Shown: one piece after another, positions 25,801 through 39,654 of the stretch | Layout of the letters: the number at the start of each line of letters is the position of its first letter | Position numbering within the stretch: position 1 is the stretch's first letter | NCBI RefSeq assembly: GCF_002443255.2 | Contig: NW_019211456.1 | Span: forward strand, 27,277,341-27,341,340 | Direction: 5' to 3' | Source of the DNA: Varroa destructor | Taxonomy: Eukaryota > Arthropoda > Arachnida > Mesostigmata > Varroidae | DNA length: 64,000 bases | Made by a program: the position numbers and the translations under genes | The notes under the pieces: model-generated | What the model was told of the DNA's origin: nothing | Databases searched by the model: none | Seen by the model: the letters and a program-made list of their open reading frames with translations, nothing else

Positions 25801-28800
25801 TCCATACCGTGCATTTCAGGCCCAACCTGTTCCAAGACAGTAACTAAGACATCATCCAGTCTTCGAACTTTTTCGACACACGTAGGCCTTCACACTAGTT
25901 CGTCGGTGTTGGCTGCCACAGCGATAACGTTTATGAAGCGAACGCAACTAGGCCTGTATAAACCACTGCGTTGACCCAGGGCCACTCCTCCAAATCAGTT
26001 CCACCCACTTTTCACTAGTACCAGTTCTCCTTATTCTATACGGTAGTCTGAAAGAACCATTAGAGCTATCTGTCCACAGAACACCCGTTTATTATCAGCC
26101 CTTCTCTGCCGAAGGTTGTCTTTCTACATGAGAAATCTTTGGGATATTTCCTTAGTTGGTCCGGTGGACGATGGGAAAAGAAAGGTGACGGGCTGCGCAG
26201 TGGATAGCCTAAAGGCCCACGCGATACTCCACCCACGACAGGGTATAACACACAGACACGAGGGCTCTGTGAAAACAAATTTGCGTAGAGAAAACCCATC
26301 AGCACTAATAATATGGCATCAACGCTGGGTAATGCGTCTCACATCGAAGTCTCCGTGTGATGACTCGCCGTGTGTTACTCGAATTCACTTGTTCCCAACT
26401 CACGAACACGGTTTTCTTCCGGGATTATCGACTCCACTACGATTCCTAACTACTATCACCTGCTGCTTCCGAATAAAACTTATTATGTTGTTGTACAGAT
26501 ATAGGCTACAAAAAACGAACTTGGTTAACATAACAACATCGGCAACGTGAATCCTATCAGTACATTATTTCTCGTACTGGTTTAGAATTTACTCATCTAA
26601 GAGTAACGTGGGGAAATAAAAAGAACTTAATAGGGAATAACTTACCCGAGCAAAATTGCACAGATAATCAAATGCGAGTATAGACGCACCAGTCGCCACA
26701 TTAGACTGAAGGCCAGAGTTCGTCGCATTGCTGCTTTCGCCTGAAATCAGCTTTGGACACACGAGGGAAATCATGTTAACACTAGGGTTGAATAACGAAT
26801 GGAAGCATTATATATTGGAAATAGGTGGTTATGTGTTTTTGCACATTATTATTGATTATTACATGTCTATGTCTTACTGTTACGGCGTAATGGCTACTCG
26901 TGAATGCACAAAGGAGTAGATGGGGCTTACAGATACACAAAGGAGGCAAGACAAAGGCAACAAAAGGATGGGAAAAGGTTTACGTACACAACTATACGCG
27001 CTGCACACTAATAAACAAATAGGCAAACTGAGTTTTTTCCAACGCTGGAGTTTTCCACTTTTAGCAGTCAAATTGATCACAAATATTCGGTTTAGCTGGC
27101 CTAGATTTCTGCTATTCTTCAACAACAAAATCAGTATGTCCTTTCGGCCGAAAATTCGTATTTCGAATCTGGATGGCCCTCTATGGAAATAGAAAAAAGG
27201 CAGATGTATTTTATAAACCAGAACCAATTAGCAAACATTGTACTTTTGACAGAAAGATCTGCATGTTTCTATATTAAAAAAAAACTTATTTTTCTCAGCC
27301 TATTCCTTAGTTCCGTTGCATTCATATATTAAAGCAAAGACCTGAGTAGAAGTTCCGTCTTCGAGTATTAATTAGTGTAGTGGACAATATTCAATATGTA
27401 GTCTCGAATGGTGCCGCACTACGATTGACTTGAGTGTACTAAAAAACTAAACTGCTTCGTAAATTTCTGCTATATATCGGGCGGATTAGAGATTCGGGCC
27501 TCGATTGGCGATTTCTTTTACATTATATTGCTTTTATGATAAATTACTTCCATCGAACTCAGAGAAGAGGTGCACACTCAGAGAACATCTAAGATCTCAA
27601 ACTATTTAATATATGAAATCTATTGAACGGATCTTGGATTTGTAGAAGCGTGAAAACTGTTGTTGTCAACCACCCTCTCATTTTTTGGAGACGCAGTAAA
27701 GCATAGATAATTGGAACATGGCCCTGTAAAAAAATTGAACAAATCCAAACGCTTTTGTAATGTATTCGCTATATACTAAGCGATCGAGATTGACATGTAT
27801 AATTTTTTGTTAGTTGTTAGTAATGTCTTCAATGAAGAAGACGTAACAAATTAGGTATACGTTACGATGTCTCAAATCTTAAAGTCCTATATTCCCTTCT
27901 CGTTTGTTATATTCGTTCGCCGAAACTGAAACTTTAGCACGGATAGGAAAGCAACATGCTTAAATAATAGGAAATTTCAATCGATTTATAAATTCCTTTG
28001 AAAGTCCAACCAAATTTCTGTGTTAGACTACAGTGTTTCAAAACTCAAAGACAACCTGTATGATCTTTACCGCTTCCTTTGGGGCTGGAACAATGGTGAA
28101 TTCTCACCTAGATGCTATCTTAAGCTTTTTGCATAGATTTTAGAGCAAATGTATTTTGACAGACTCTACACCCAAGTAATGAGATTGTTTGAACATATCC
28201 ACATGTATCCATATCTTCGAGTACTGTTTTCAAACGAATTACAAGTATGCACACAATAGGTCATATTCTAAACCACATACAGGAGAGTTGCCTGCATACG
28301 TTCCCGGTCCTAATGCAGTAGAAATTTATTGCGGCTCTGGCTCGACAGGACGAACACTTGCTGTCCATTTGCAAGCCAATAAGATTACTTGGCACCGCAT
28401 TGACTAGCTACTTACCGCTTGTTGCGTCCCCTGAGAGGGAGGTACGTAGCATTTAGATAAGCTCGAACGGAGCAATAATGGATCAACATAACTGAACTGT
28501 GAAAAACATATCAACTTTGGTTTAAACATGTATAATCGTATCATGAGAAGCTGTTAAGAGGTAATCGCTTCGGTTTTTTTTAAGGCTGTGTCAATTTATC
28601 ATCATCAGTTTTTCAATTCCTACACTTTATCCACTAATGATTACCAATTAAAGGGTTAACCCAAAGGCTATCTCGGGTCTGCACGAAACAACCTTTTTTG
28701 ATATTTCGATAAACTTATTTTTAACTAACGTGAGGCACTACTGGACTAATATAACAAAATAGTGAAAGGTTTATAAAATTTGATCTTGAAACAATGAATT

Positions 28801-31800
28801 AATTAGTTAATAATTATATTCAAGTGAATGGTATTCAATACAAATTCAGTGAGAAGTACAACAGCTTCAACTAAGTACGAAACCAAAAATTAGGGTATAT
28901 TATCCACACTAAGAAAACATATCATGAGAGAACTTTTGAGATTTGACTAATTATGTCAAACCAAGTACAGTATACCAGATATGTCAGTATATAGCCATTG
29001 AAATCGATGGGTTCGACCGAACAATCGTTCATTTTACGGCTAGTAATTGTATGAGGCAATAATAAGCACGGATTTTAGTAGAATGATAACCAGACCTTCT
29101 TTAACAAAATGTCGAATGCTAGTCAAAGGGTGTCTCGTAAAAAGCACAGTTTAATGCGAATCTGTGTACGGAATGTTCACGGTTAGAAGCAACGACTCGA
29201 CAACAAATGGTCCCCTTACGTGGTAAACATCGCGCTGAGGTCTATCGACACGTTAGCATGCCACTATAACGATCCAATGGCGCACGGAAACTTACCAACT
29301 TTCCCAGCTTAACCCTGATCGATTTGATACAGACATTTTCTCCCGCCCAAACTAGTAGTTCTAGCAGAGGCGGTATCAACTTCGTAACGGCTGGCTCCAA
29401 CTTAACTTCGTGATACTGCCAGATAAATAAAGCCATTTTATTCGCTCTGATAGCGACCTCTTTCACAAAACAAGTATTGGGTGTTTGTACTAGGAATTGT
29501 AACAAACTATTGTTTGTCTTGTTATCAGTATTGCAAATATGACAAATGTATTTTAGTTTATAGGTTTGCATGGACTGGGTTTTTCGGGTCTCAAGACGAC
29601 CTCGGGTTGACGCTTATTTACATATCTATCTTTCAAACAAACAGCGACTATTTTTGTGCACGTACGAGTTTAAGGCACTGCTTCGTTGTAAATTTACATG
29701 CCGGCACCGCGTGCGTATTTACTCATGCACTTTCGGTCAATAAGGGAAGTTCTAATGAACTTCATTGTGCACATAAGTGCCCTTGATAACCAGGGAGAAG
29801 ATACTGACGCATGCATAGAAATAGTGTCTGTAGTAAAAACACTTGAATATGCTAACGGTCGCACAGCACAAATCTACTCTTAGGCAGGACCTTTATATTA
29901 TGGGCACGTGGTCGAAATCCGCCGTGTGTATCTATTAACAGATATTAACTTGTATTATCTATTAAGTTTAGTTGGTAAATACGTTACCACTGCCTCATGA
30001 CCGAACCATTTGATGCTCTTTACCACTCGAACCTTACCGTTCCACAACCACGCTTAAGCATTTCACGAGTACAATTAAATAGTAACTTTCTTATTTATTT
30101 AATCCAATCTCTTCTAACCGGCAAGCATACCTATAGGCATGCCTTCAAGTTACCTTTATCTGAAAGCTGTCCGAGGCTCATATCTAGTACTTTTGCCAAT
30201 TCACGTGATCGAATGCATTGGGATATTATAGCATACAAACCTTATAAATTATTGCGGCTTACTTTTGTTCATGATAAATAGACACGTTCTGTTTATCAGT
30301 GCAGCATTACGGGCTTAACTGTACAGGTGTCATTTTTGCCCTTACTAAAGTACCCTTTTAAGTAACCCCTAACATTTGGCCTACCGACACCGACAACACT
30401 ATGCCTCTCTGTTAACAGCTAAATAATCTAATAACATCTAAATACTAAATTATGTTACAATCAGCACAGTTCGTTGTGTTGTTTACTGACGGTCCTCTTT
30501 TGTATCAAAATTCTATTCATACATTTCTACAACTATCTATATCCATTTCCTCAGAATACTGTTGTCGATAAAGCTGTTTAACTAAGTTGTTCAAACAAAT
30601 GGTTCAACATGTATTAAAATCAATTGTATTTATTGAATATATCTATCCACCCCGATTACAGTTTCCATTTGAGACCTATACCACTAATTAGACATCTTCA
30701 AATTATTCGTTAATCTGCAAATGACTTGCATTGAATAATAACCGTAATAATAATAAACGTACTTTAAATACGATACAAATATATCTAGAATTTTTTTAAC
30801 TATTACGTCGTACATGCTACATTATTGTCTACAACCTTTCGAAAGAAATCCTTTCACGATTGTAAACAGCGCACATTTTAACGATAGACAATTATCGCTC
30901 TTACGGTGCAGAAGATTTTCATATGCTTAGAAATGTCGCAGTTATTCAGCCCTTTAATTTGAACGTAAATTTTAGGATTGACAGTAATCCCAACAGTACT
31001 GCACTCAAATGCACATTTCTGAGCTTTTGACATAATAGCTGGACGCGCGTATTTAAGCTTCCGGACTCACACGTCGACGGACGGCACTGCTGATCAAGTT
31101 CACCACGGCTCGTTAAGAGGCAGATTACATAGTTACACAATAAAAAATAAGCATAAGTAAACCCATAGACATATGTATCCCCTGTGTGAGACTGTGGTTC
31201 ACGACGCTTCATCTGAAATGAAGTCGTTTACTTTAGAGTACTAATTGAACCTGCCGAAATGTAGATAAGGTGATAGCAGTTTATAAACAGCGTCTCGAGA
31301 TAATACCCTATTTCTATGATAAGTCGAACAATTACGGTTGGATTGATCAGAGTAGGCTTGCGATGCATCAAAGCAACGAAATTGTCTCTCCCGGTACTAA
31401 GCAACGAGCTATTCTAATATTTTACTCTACTTAATTGTTTTCGGAGTATATTTTTTTAGTCAGTAAATATATGTTTCAATTTGTTTCACACACATAATGT
31501 AATACAACGACAAATTGGAGTAATTCGATTAGGGGATGGAACTGAGAATGCTTTTACCTGCAGCATTTCCAACTTTCTGCTAGTAAAAACTTCGGCCTTA
31601 GCCGAAAACAAGTTACAGATGGCAAGCTTTTATAAAGCGGTTGAGAGTTACACCGGTGACCCTTTTTCGCTTTTGTTACTAAATATTGTTGTTTCTTATT
31701 TATGAACCTAGACACAGATCAATTAGGCCATGGTAGACCGCTAAAGAAACAATCGTGTGAAATAAACTTAGTATAGTTCTCTACTCATATACGTTTACAG

Positions 31801-34800
31801 CGCGATCATAATCGTTTTCGATTGCGTTTCATTCATTGATTAATAACTTAAGTATACCAGATAATTCATTCGTCACTTGAAGCCCGCCGTCATCTTTACT
31901 GCTTGCCTACTGAAAAATGTTTCTTATATCGTTTGCAGAATTGCTACTTACTATACCCAAATGTATCGTTCTATTTTTAATTATGTATAATGGGTTTAAT
32001 GGACACCTGTATCACTTCGGTGATACTTGGAAAAATGTCTTCTGGCTTCTATAGAACTAGACGGAGATCGCCTCTTATGTCTATGTATCAACCGGGGCGG
32101 ATACCACGGAGTGGCTAATGTCCATGAGGCCCGTCATCAATGGTTTAATCAATAACCCGATACAAGTGTATTTCCTTGTTCTAAAACAGCAAGAACTACA
32201 TTATCACATAGTTCTGGGTTGATTGCTCATTGGCTCACCAAGTTTGTATAGAATAATAAATAGTACATAAAATACGTTTCAGCTTAGCTGCAGGTGCATA
32301 CGCATTTGACACGCGGTGTTTACTGTATGCTTATTTTGCTAAATAGAACGCTTCCTATATGTACACGATCTGATCATATTGTACATAGCCTTAAAGCTTA
32401 ATATAATCAACTACAATAGCGAATGAAGATGTGACCTTGGCATATCCGCGCTCTAGTTTCAAACGACGCAACCGCTTTGCTTCTATATTAATTCCAACAT
32501 AAGCCTGTCCATCTGATATGGCCTTCAGAGACAGAAAGGTTAGCAAACATATTAAAAAACAATCTACAAACTACAATACAAGCAAATATTCAGACAGAGG
32601 TCTTTTTGTAAAACACAAAACTTTCGTTCAGGATATTACGGCATACGCTTGGTGTACTTCGTACGGAAAATGTAATTTTCGATCAGACTAGTTGGACAAA
32701 TGTTGCAGGTTGTCAGCGAGAACGGAACGAACTCGTACCCGTCCTGACAGAGCATGAGAGAACCTACAGTTCCCCATTGTCATCTTATTGACTATTGCAC
32801 GATACAATGTTTGAAGGCAATGCACCCCTTCGTTGAATCCACGTGAATACACAGATTAGACATGCCGGTGTCGTACTAAATGATATAGTATCGCAACGAT
32901 TTCATATCATTCGAAATCTAAGGGTAGATGCAACTAAATGTAGATTTATCCGCATATAGCTTGGCTATCTGATAGATCTACAGTATACTTTAGAAAACAA
33001 CGACGAACGGGAAAAAACATCATACAAAATCGTAACCTAATTTAAATACCGACAGGGAAACGGGGATCCATTCATTTCATAAATACAAGCATCAAATGCT
33101 GAAAATAACAGTATTTAACGTGTGATTGAACTAAAAGATGCACACTTGTTTTTCTTATTTTATCTCATCCACAAAAAACGGCAAAGCAATTGCACCATTA
33201 ATCGGGGGCACTTCTGGTAGTAACAACAGCTACGAATGTTAATATCATTAGAGCTACAGCTAAATTTAGAAGGGCATCAGCTTCTCCTGTACGGATCATT
33301 AGACGACAGCCCCTCGTGCCCCCATCCGTTGCGTAAGCGATAGCAGACAGTAGGGTCCGAACTCCACAAAAAACCCATGACCCCCCAATCACTAAAAACG
33401 CTAGCCGACACCTCTCGTTGTTCCCGCTTGCTTTGAGAAATGTTACAACGGTGCGTAATACTTAAAGGCCTCAGCAAAGCAAGCTCGTGTAAGCTGGCCC
33501 TATAGAGGTAATAGTAAACGACGACTTATCCTCGAAGACAACGAGCGAGTGGAATGGTTCCGTTTAGAAACTAAACACTATAACTTTCTAGCAAGCCACA
33601 CCAACAATGTGCCACGGGCTAATGACACGCGCATGATTCATATTAAAGGGTGGTCAGTTGATAATGCGAAGTAGAGCAAAACCGCAAGCGTATCGCTTGT
33701 CCTACAGCAAGGTTGTCTTTGTCCTGCGCCATAATCGCCAACAATGTTCCTGTTGGAACACCAACAGCTCAGAAAAAGAGTTGCGTATCTAGGAATTTTA
33801 ATGAAACGAATGTCCATACAATTAAAGTGTTTCAATGCAAAAAACAGTTTTATCGCAGGTTAATTAAATTTGCCTCATGAAACAGGTAATCCTCGGTGAT
33901 AGCCATGACTGTATAGCACAATGGGACGCTCAATGCACCGGAATAAAAATGCAACAGCAGATATGACTACCTGAAGACACGCACTATAAAAAAAAGTAGC
34001 ATTGAAGGTCCCATTCATAATAGGATGTTTGTACCTCAACAATAATGCAAACGATAAGAATTGATTTTTGAAGAGCCACGTGCTTTCATATTCTAAGGAT
34101 TGATTTTTGAAGAGCCACGTGCTTCCATATTCTATCTACCCACATTGTATATTCACTTTGCACTAGCTAACACTTTCTATATATTCTTTATATACATTCG
34201 TAATGAAGAAAAAACGTTCTAATTTTTATCCGCATCGGTTTGTTTACGTATTGGTCGAATAAAAGAATCACTAACCGACCTGCTTCATCGTAGGTGACCC
34301 ACCTTGGAAACTTAGTAATCCATGACGATAGACCAAGTATTGTTCATGACGCTTTTGATTTTCTGCTTTTCTGTGTTACTTCACTGACTGACCTCTGGGA
34401 GTCCTGCTTTTAAGATGGCGTTCCAAACAGCCTGTTATATAGAAAAGTTACCAGCAACGCCACACACGGTAAGTGTGATAGGTGAAGGCGGTGAGAAAGG
34501 ATCGCACTTAATATTTGCACAGGTAGACTTTTCCGCAGCGAGCCCGTCCCATGTAACACACCGAGTTCACCAGCGCTTAGCGTCAATTTAGCGTTTTACG
34601 GGGAACGTATTGGAAGAGCCTCAACTTTTAGCCACTGAAAAGTTTGCTTCGGTTTTTTCGTATGGTTTTCATAGGTGCGTAACAAAATGCACAACTACAT
34701 ATACTCTGATCAGACGGCTTCTTTAACAAGAAACTAGATGGGTTATGCCGTCAGGCTGATCTTTCTAGTGATTCTCTACACACTGTAAACTACAGCAAAT

Positions 34801-35370
34801 TCGACAGACATATCCAAATTTTGCGTAGCCATTAAAACCGTTTTTTATTAGTTCAAGCCCTCCCCTTTACTCGGCAGCTGCAAGTCTTTAGTTCGGATGC
34901 GTTGCGCCCATGCATTGAGCGCGCGTAATCGCGTATATCTGTACTCTCGCGTGTATCCGTACTACGTCTCGGAGTATTACAAGTGATGTTTGCTTATAAG
35001 TACATGATATCTGACAGCAGCAATGTCCATAATGTTCATCGTAGGTTAAAGCGTGTCACAGTAACAAATGGTTATCAATAAGCTTTTCTCTATTATAGTG
35101 AACACCAAACTGATAAGACATGCTAACAAATCCTTCCAAAAAAAATAAAAAATTCACGGGATTATAAGTCTTCAGAGCATCATCGAAACATCCGAACCGA
35201 AGGTTTACAGTTGCCGAGTAAGACGGGGCCCGGTTTCAATCTAAAACAAAAATGGCTATTTCAATGGCTACGCAGATACATCGTCGTTCGAAAATTTAGA
35301 CTTGTCTATCGAATCTGCTCTAGTCTAGTACCGATCCTCTAAAAAAGGTTAGCCCTCAACATAATTTTAG
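22892..35370. other. Non-coding stretch upstream of the mannosidase main exon
   Basis: At least its left part is intron of the mannosidase gene, since the exon at 22891 begins with an acceptor in mid-codon. I found no first exon, no other gene, and no transposase or reverse-transcriptase motif. The sequence is AT-rich apart from a patch at about 25.85-26.56 kb of higher GC, which looks like a decayed repeat without a recognisable coding signature. A 39-bp tandem duplication lies at about 34061-34138. Confidence 0.5.
34061..34138. repeat. Two-copy tandem repeat, period 39 bp
   Basis: The segment beginning TTGATTTTTGAAGAGCCACG at 34061 recurs at 34100 with one or two differences over about 38 bases. 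Confidence 0.9.
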
Positions 35371-35374
35371 TGCT

Positions 35375-35562
35375 TCGTACAGTCTAAAATTGGGCTCATC
35401 TATTTCTACATAGACTCTAACGACACAAATATCGAAAGTAGCCTCGTACAGTTTAAAATTGGGCTCACCTATTTCTACATAGACACTAACGACACAAATA
35501 TCGAAAGTAGGCATTTAAGCTTTTCACGACACAAATATCGAAAGTAGGCATTTAAGTTTTTC
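35375..35562. repeat. Nested tandem duplication (periods 69 and 37 bp)
   Basis: A unit starting TCGTACAG at 35375 is repeated at 35444 (period 69) with few differences. Its right part, starting ACGACACAAATATCG at 35489, is then repeated again at 35526 (period 37). The array ends about 140 bases before the left end of the large A-B repeat. Confidence 0.9.
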
Positions 35563-35703
35563 ATTAATGCTACGTACACAAATTCCTATCATAATTATTG
35601 TCAATTAGATCTGGTATTGTCACTTGAAATAGGCTTAGCGTGAATAAATAGTCATCGATGCACGTGCTTCCCCGAACCTGTCCTTTTCTATTCGCTCTAT
35701 AGA

Positions 35704-37340
35704 GCTAGCAAAATGCCAAATGTTTAGCCAATAAAGCGGGCATAATCACTAATTTTAACGTCCGGGATTTCATTAACACAGTTATTGAAGTCCTTGAATA
35801 TCGTGGGTGTTTATCAAAATTAAGATCATTCATCGCTAGCAATTTTCTGGGATTTTTTCCCTTTTTTATATCAGTATCTTTGTTATTGTTTATGCAAAGG
35901 AAAGCACGTTTGCCGACAGTTCGGGACTTTTTATGGCAAATAATTTCCCACATTTCCTCTAGCTCTCTCTCCCTCGTATTTCTCACGCCCTCCAGCTCCC
36001 ACCTCGAGACTCCAGGCCCCCCAGCCTTGCGTTCTGCTTGTTAACTGACTTTATCCCACATGCGCGAACAACGCAAACCTTCACTCACCTGCTTAGGCAA
36101 AAAAGTGTTCTACCTGATTGCTGTTCGCCTTCTAAATGGCTGGACACGATAGCTCTTTGAAATTAGGCCGCACTACTCCGGATTTTGTCTGGGTATCACC
36201 AGCAACAGTAGCTACCTCGTTGTTTTCTCTAAAGTTAGTCCGATGGCAGAATTTGTGTACATCTTTAGCTGTGGCTGATGGGCTTTTTCTTTGATGCAAG
36301 GGGCAACTTCAGGCAGTAACTTGAAACAGGTGTGCACAAACGTCGCTAACGAGAGTGGCGCAGTATGTCGAATCTCCCCGTAGCTTTCTGCTGCTGCTGC
36401 TGCTGAGGCCACCGGTTTTGTCTGCATCGACACTGAACCTGCTCCGGTTCCCTAACTGTAGTTGACTGGTGACAAATGATTCGCACGCTGTGGTTTCTCT
36501 TTTCCTTAATTCTATCTATGTTCACCATAGCAGTTGTTCCGGTGGTAAATGATACATTAGTCGTATAACATTTTGCCCCGAGCGCCGTCCCAACTATTGA
36601 ACGGAGGTAATCCTTGTTACGGGTGCGGGCCGCTCTCCAGCAATAACGGCTCGGCTGCTTGTTTCCGCTTTAGTCTCATCGATGATCACTGCTACAATAA
36701 TATCATCTGTAGGAATGTTTCTAGTATTGTTATCATAATGATTACTGCTAATGTAGGTCGTGCCGCGGGCCTGGATCTGGGTTGAACCTTACTATCGTTT
36801 TGGTATGAGTGACTCCGACGGCTGTGATCGCAACGAAGTATAACTAGATTGAAAATGACCATCTCCTTGCCACCATCCTATTTTTTTTCACATTATTTTT
36901 CTCTGATCATGACCGTCATCGACTTATCCAGCTGTATAGATATTCAATAAACGAGGCACCGCATGACTAGACCCTAAACACCATTTTTTTGGAAACTGCA
37001 CTGTTACTTTCGACGACACATATTCAGCTCTCCAATGAATGTCCAAACAAAACCGCGCTGCGCTTCCTCTATTCGTGTGTATCGGGGTAGCAGACAAAAG
37101 GCTTCTCTTCAGGTATAAAGGCAGCAGTACGCAAACGTGGGAAGCACCAAGGATCGAGGGAAACACCGGTAGCGACATCGTTGGCGGCGCTTGTAGGAAT
37201 AAGAACGAATAATGGACGAAACAGTCGACGATAGTTTTATAGAAATATGCATAAACACTATGTAACATTTTCTACCACTTGTACTCTTGTTAGCTTAACG
37301 GTCTTATTGCTTATTACACTTTCCTGTTAGCTTTTTTTTC
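35704..37340 (+). repeat. Repeat A, left copy (direct orientation)
   Basis: About 1.64 kb that recurs in reverse orientation at 37945-39630. Matching ends are the GCTAGCAAAA at 35704 against TTTTGCTAAC at 39621-39630. Internal anchors include the CTG run at 36389-36405 against the CAG run near 38911, and a segment from about 36600 to 36770 against 38540 to 38720. Identity looks like 80-85% with several indels. It has no convincing coding sequence; the parallel short frames in both copies arise because the two arms are homologous. Confidence 0.9.
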
Positions 37341-37930
37341 ATCATAGAATATCAACACACACGAATATGAAAACAGGAACAGTAGCGTAATATTTCGTCT
37401 GTCTTACAGCTACCGTTGCCATTGCTATTATTGCGTAAAAGACAAACAACAAAACTGGAAGATGCCAGTTCGTCCCATAACGACCAGGCGTCCCACCCAC
37501 CCCGGTTAATAAGCTAATATTTGTTTGAGTACATCGGTAACCACCGCTTTCAACACAGGCAATGATCACCAGCTCCAGCGTTCACGATGATTTGCTGCAG
37601 TGATCGCCGATTAAATCAAACGTGACTTTACTAAAGCATGAGACGAAACGGACAGCCCAGTATTTCTATTATTTGTTCTATATTTGTATATTCCCGCAAA
37701 TGGCTGTTTATGCCGGCAGTTGCTGTTACCGCTGTCTATGTAGCTGCTATCCATCGAAACGCACCGCGTTCTCTTTAGTCTCGCCAACCAGCTGTGGCAC
37801 TTCTACGTTAATCGGCTTGACATATTGGTAACGTGGCCAAAACGCAAATTCAGACAGGTAGTACATATCTCACGTACGGCCCGATGTGTTGTCCGTCGAC
37901 AAGAGTTCTTCTTTATTCGATGGTTTTAGC
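37341..37930 (+). repeat. Repeat B, first copy
   Basis: About 590 bases found again in the same orientation at 39720-40335. Shared landmarks are AACAAAACTGGAAGATGCC at 37446 and 39823, ACAGCCCAGTATTTCTATT at 37653 and 40022, and ACAAGAGTTCTTCTTTATTC at 37899 and 40290. Homology stops at CCGACTTA, exactly where inverted A begins. Confidence 0.9.
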
Positions 37931-37944
37931 CCCGACTTATGCAG

Positions 37945-39630
37945 GGCTTTACGCTGAAAAAGAAGCCAACAGAAAAGTATAGTAGGCAATAAGACCGTTA
38001 AGCTAATAGAAATACAAGTAGCAGAAAATGATACATACTGCTTATACATGTTTCTATAAAAGTGTAATTGACTGTTTTGTCAGTCATTCGTCTTTGTTCC
38101 TACGAGCGCAGCCAATAACGTCACTGACGAAATCGCGTTTCTCTCGATCTTTGACACCTTCCACTTTTGCCTTTATACTTGAAGAGAAGCCTTTTGTCAT
38201 CTGCCCCGATCATACGCGAATAGAAAAAGCGCAGCGCAGTTTTGTTTTGACATTTGCTAGGCGGCTGAGGATGTGTCATCGAGAGTAACAGTGCAATTTC
38301 CAAGAAAATGGTATTTGGTGTACTTTTTGTCTAGTCAACCGGTGTCTCGTTTCTTAGCTGCATAGGTCGATGACGGCCATGATCAGAGAAAAATGTAAAA
38401 AACAATAGCATGGTGGCAAGGATATGGTCATTTTCAATCTAGTTATACCTCACTGCGATCACAACCATCCGAGTTACTCTCACCTAAAACGATACTATGA
38501 TTCAAGCCAGATATCACCGCGCCGATCGTAACCCCGCTCTGATCGAGGCCGGCGGCACCACGTATATTAGCAATAATCATTCTGATAACAATACTAGAAA
38601 CATTCCTACAGATGATATTGTTGTAGCAGCGATCATCGATGAGACTAAAACGGAAACAAGCAGCAGAGCCGTTATTGCTGGAGAGCGGCCCGTACCCATA
38701 ACAAGGATTATCTTCGTTCAATAGTTGGGATGGCGCTCGGGGCCAAATTTACACGACTAAAGTATCAGTTACCACCGGAACAACTGCTGCAGTGAACACA
38801 GATAGAATTAAGGAAAAGAGAAACCACAGCGTGTGAATCCTTTGTCACCAGTCAACTACAGTTAGGAAACCGAAGCAGATTCAGTGTCGACGCAGACAAA
38901 CCCGTCGCCTCAGCAGCAGCAGAAAGCTACGGGGAGATTTGACAAACCGGGCGACTATCGTTAGTGAAGTTACTGTTTGAAGTTACCCCTTGCATCAAAG
39001 AAAAAGCCATTAACTAGAGCTAAAGCTCTACATAAATTCTGCCATCGGACTGGCTTTAGCAACAACAACGAGGCAGCTACTGCTGCTGGCGATACATCCA
39101 GCCAGTTAGAAGGCCAACAGCAGGTAGGTAACAGTTAGGGTCAAGTGCAATTGGCCGGCTTCCGTTGAACCATCTTCTAGAACACTTTTCTGCTTAACCA
39201 GGTTAGCGAGGGTTTGCGTTGTTCGTGCGTGTGAGCCACTGGGGCAAAGTCAGTCAACAAGCAGAACGCAAGGGTAAGGGGGGAGTCGGGAGTCTCGAGG
39301 TGGGAGCTGGAGGGGGTGAGATATACGAGGGAGAGACAGTTAGAGGAAATGCGGGAAATTATTTGCCGTAAAAAGTTCGGCAAACGTGTTTTCCTTTGCA
39401 TAATAATGTAATAAATATACTGATAAAAAAAAGGGGAAAAAATCCCGGAAGATTGCGAGCGATGTCAGTCTGCTCATTTCTCTATGAATGATCTTAATTG
39501 TGGTGAACACGCACTTCTGCTAGGCACGTTATTCATTCAAGTATTTAAATAACTGTGTTAATGAAAGCCGGAACATTCAAGTTAATGATTGTACCCGCTC
39601 TATTAGATAAACGTTTGGCGTTTTGCTAAC
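37945..39630 (-). repeat. Repeat A, right copy (inverted)
   Basis: Reverse-complement counterpart of 35704-37340. It begins next to the end of repeat B and ends next to the second copy of B. Compared with the left copy it carries an insertion of roughly 50 bases around 38510-38560 and many substitutions, so the duplication is not recent. Confidence 0.9.
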
Positions 39631-39654
39631 CCCATAAAGTCAAAAACCAGATCA

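Noticed and set aside
26116..26550. 144-codon plus-strand frame
   Set aside because: No domain, no plausible splice partners and no codon bias; the region is simply less AT-rich, which allows longer chance frames.
33198..33477. Possible small membrane protein on the minus strand
   Set aside because: Hydrophobic composition alone; two overlapping frames of similar length exist there and neither has family resemblance.
36573..38721. A conserved small protein encoded on opposite strands at 36.6 and 38.5 kb
   Set aside because: The similar translations exist because the two places are inverted copies of repeat A; the frames are short, start differently and change no faster or slower than the surrounding DNA as far as I can see.
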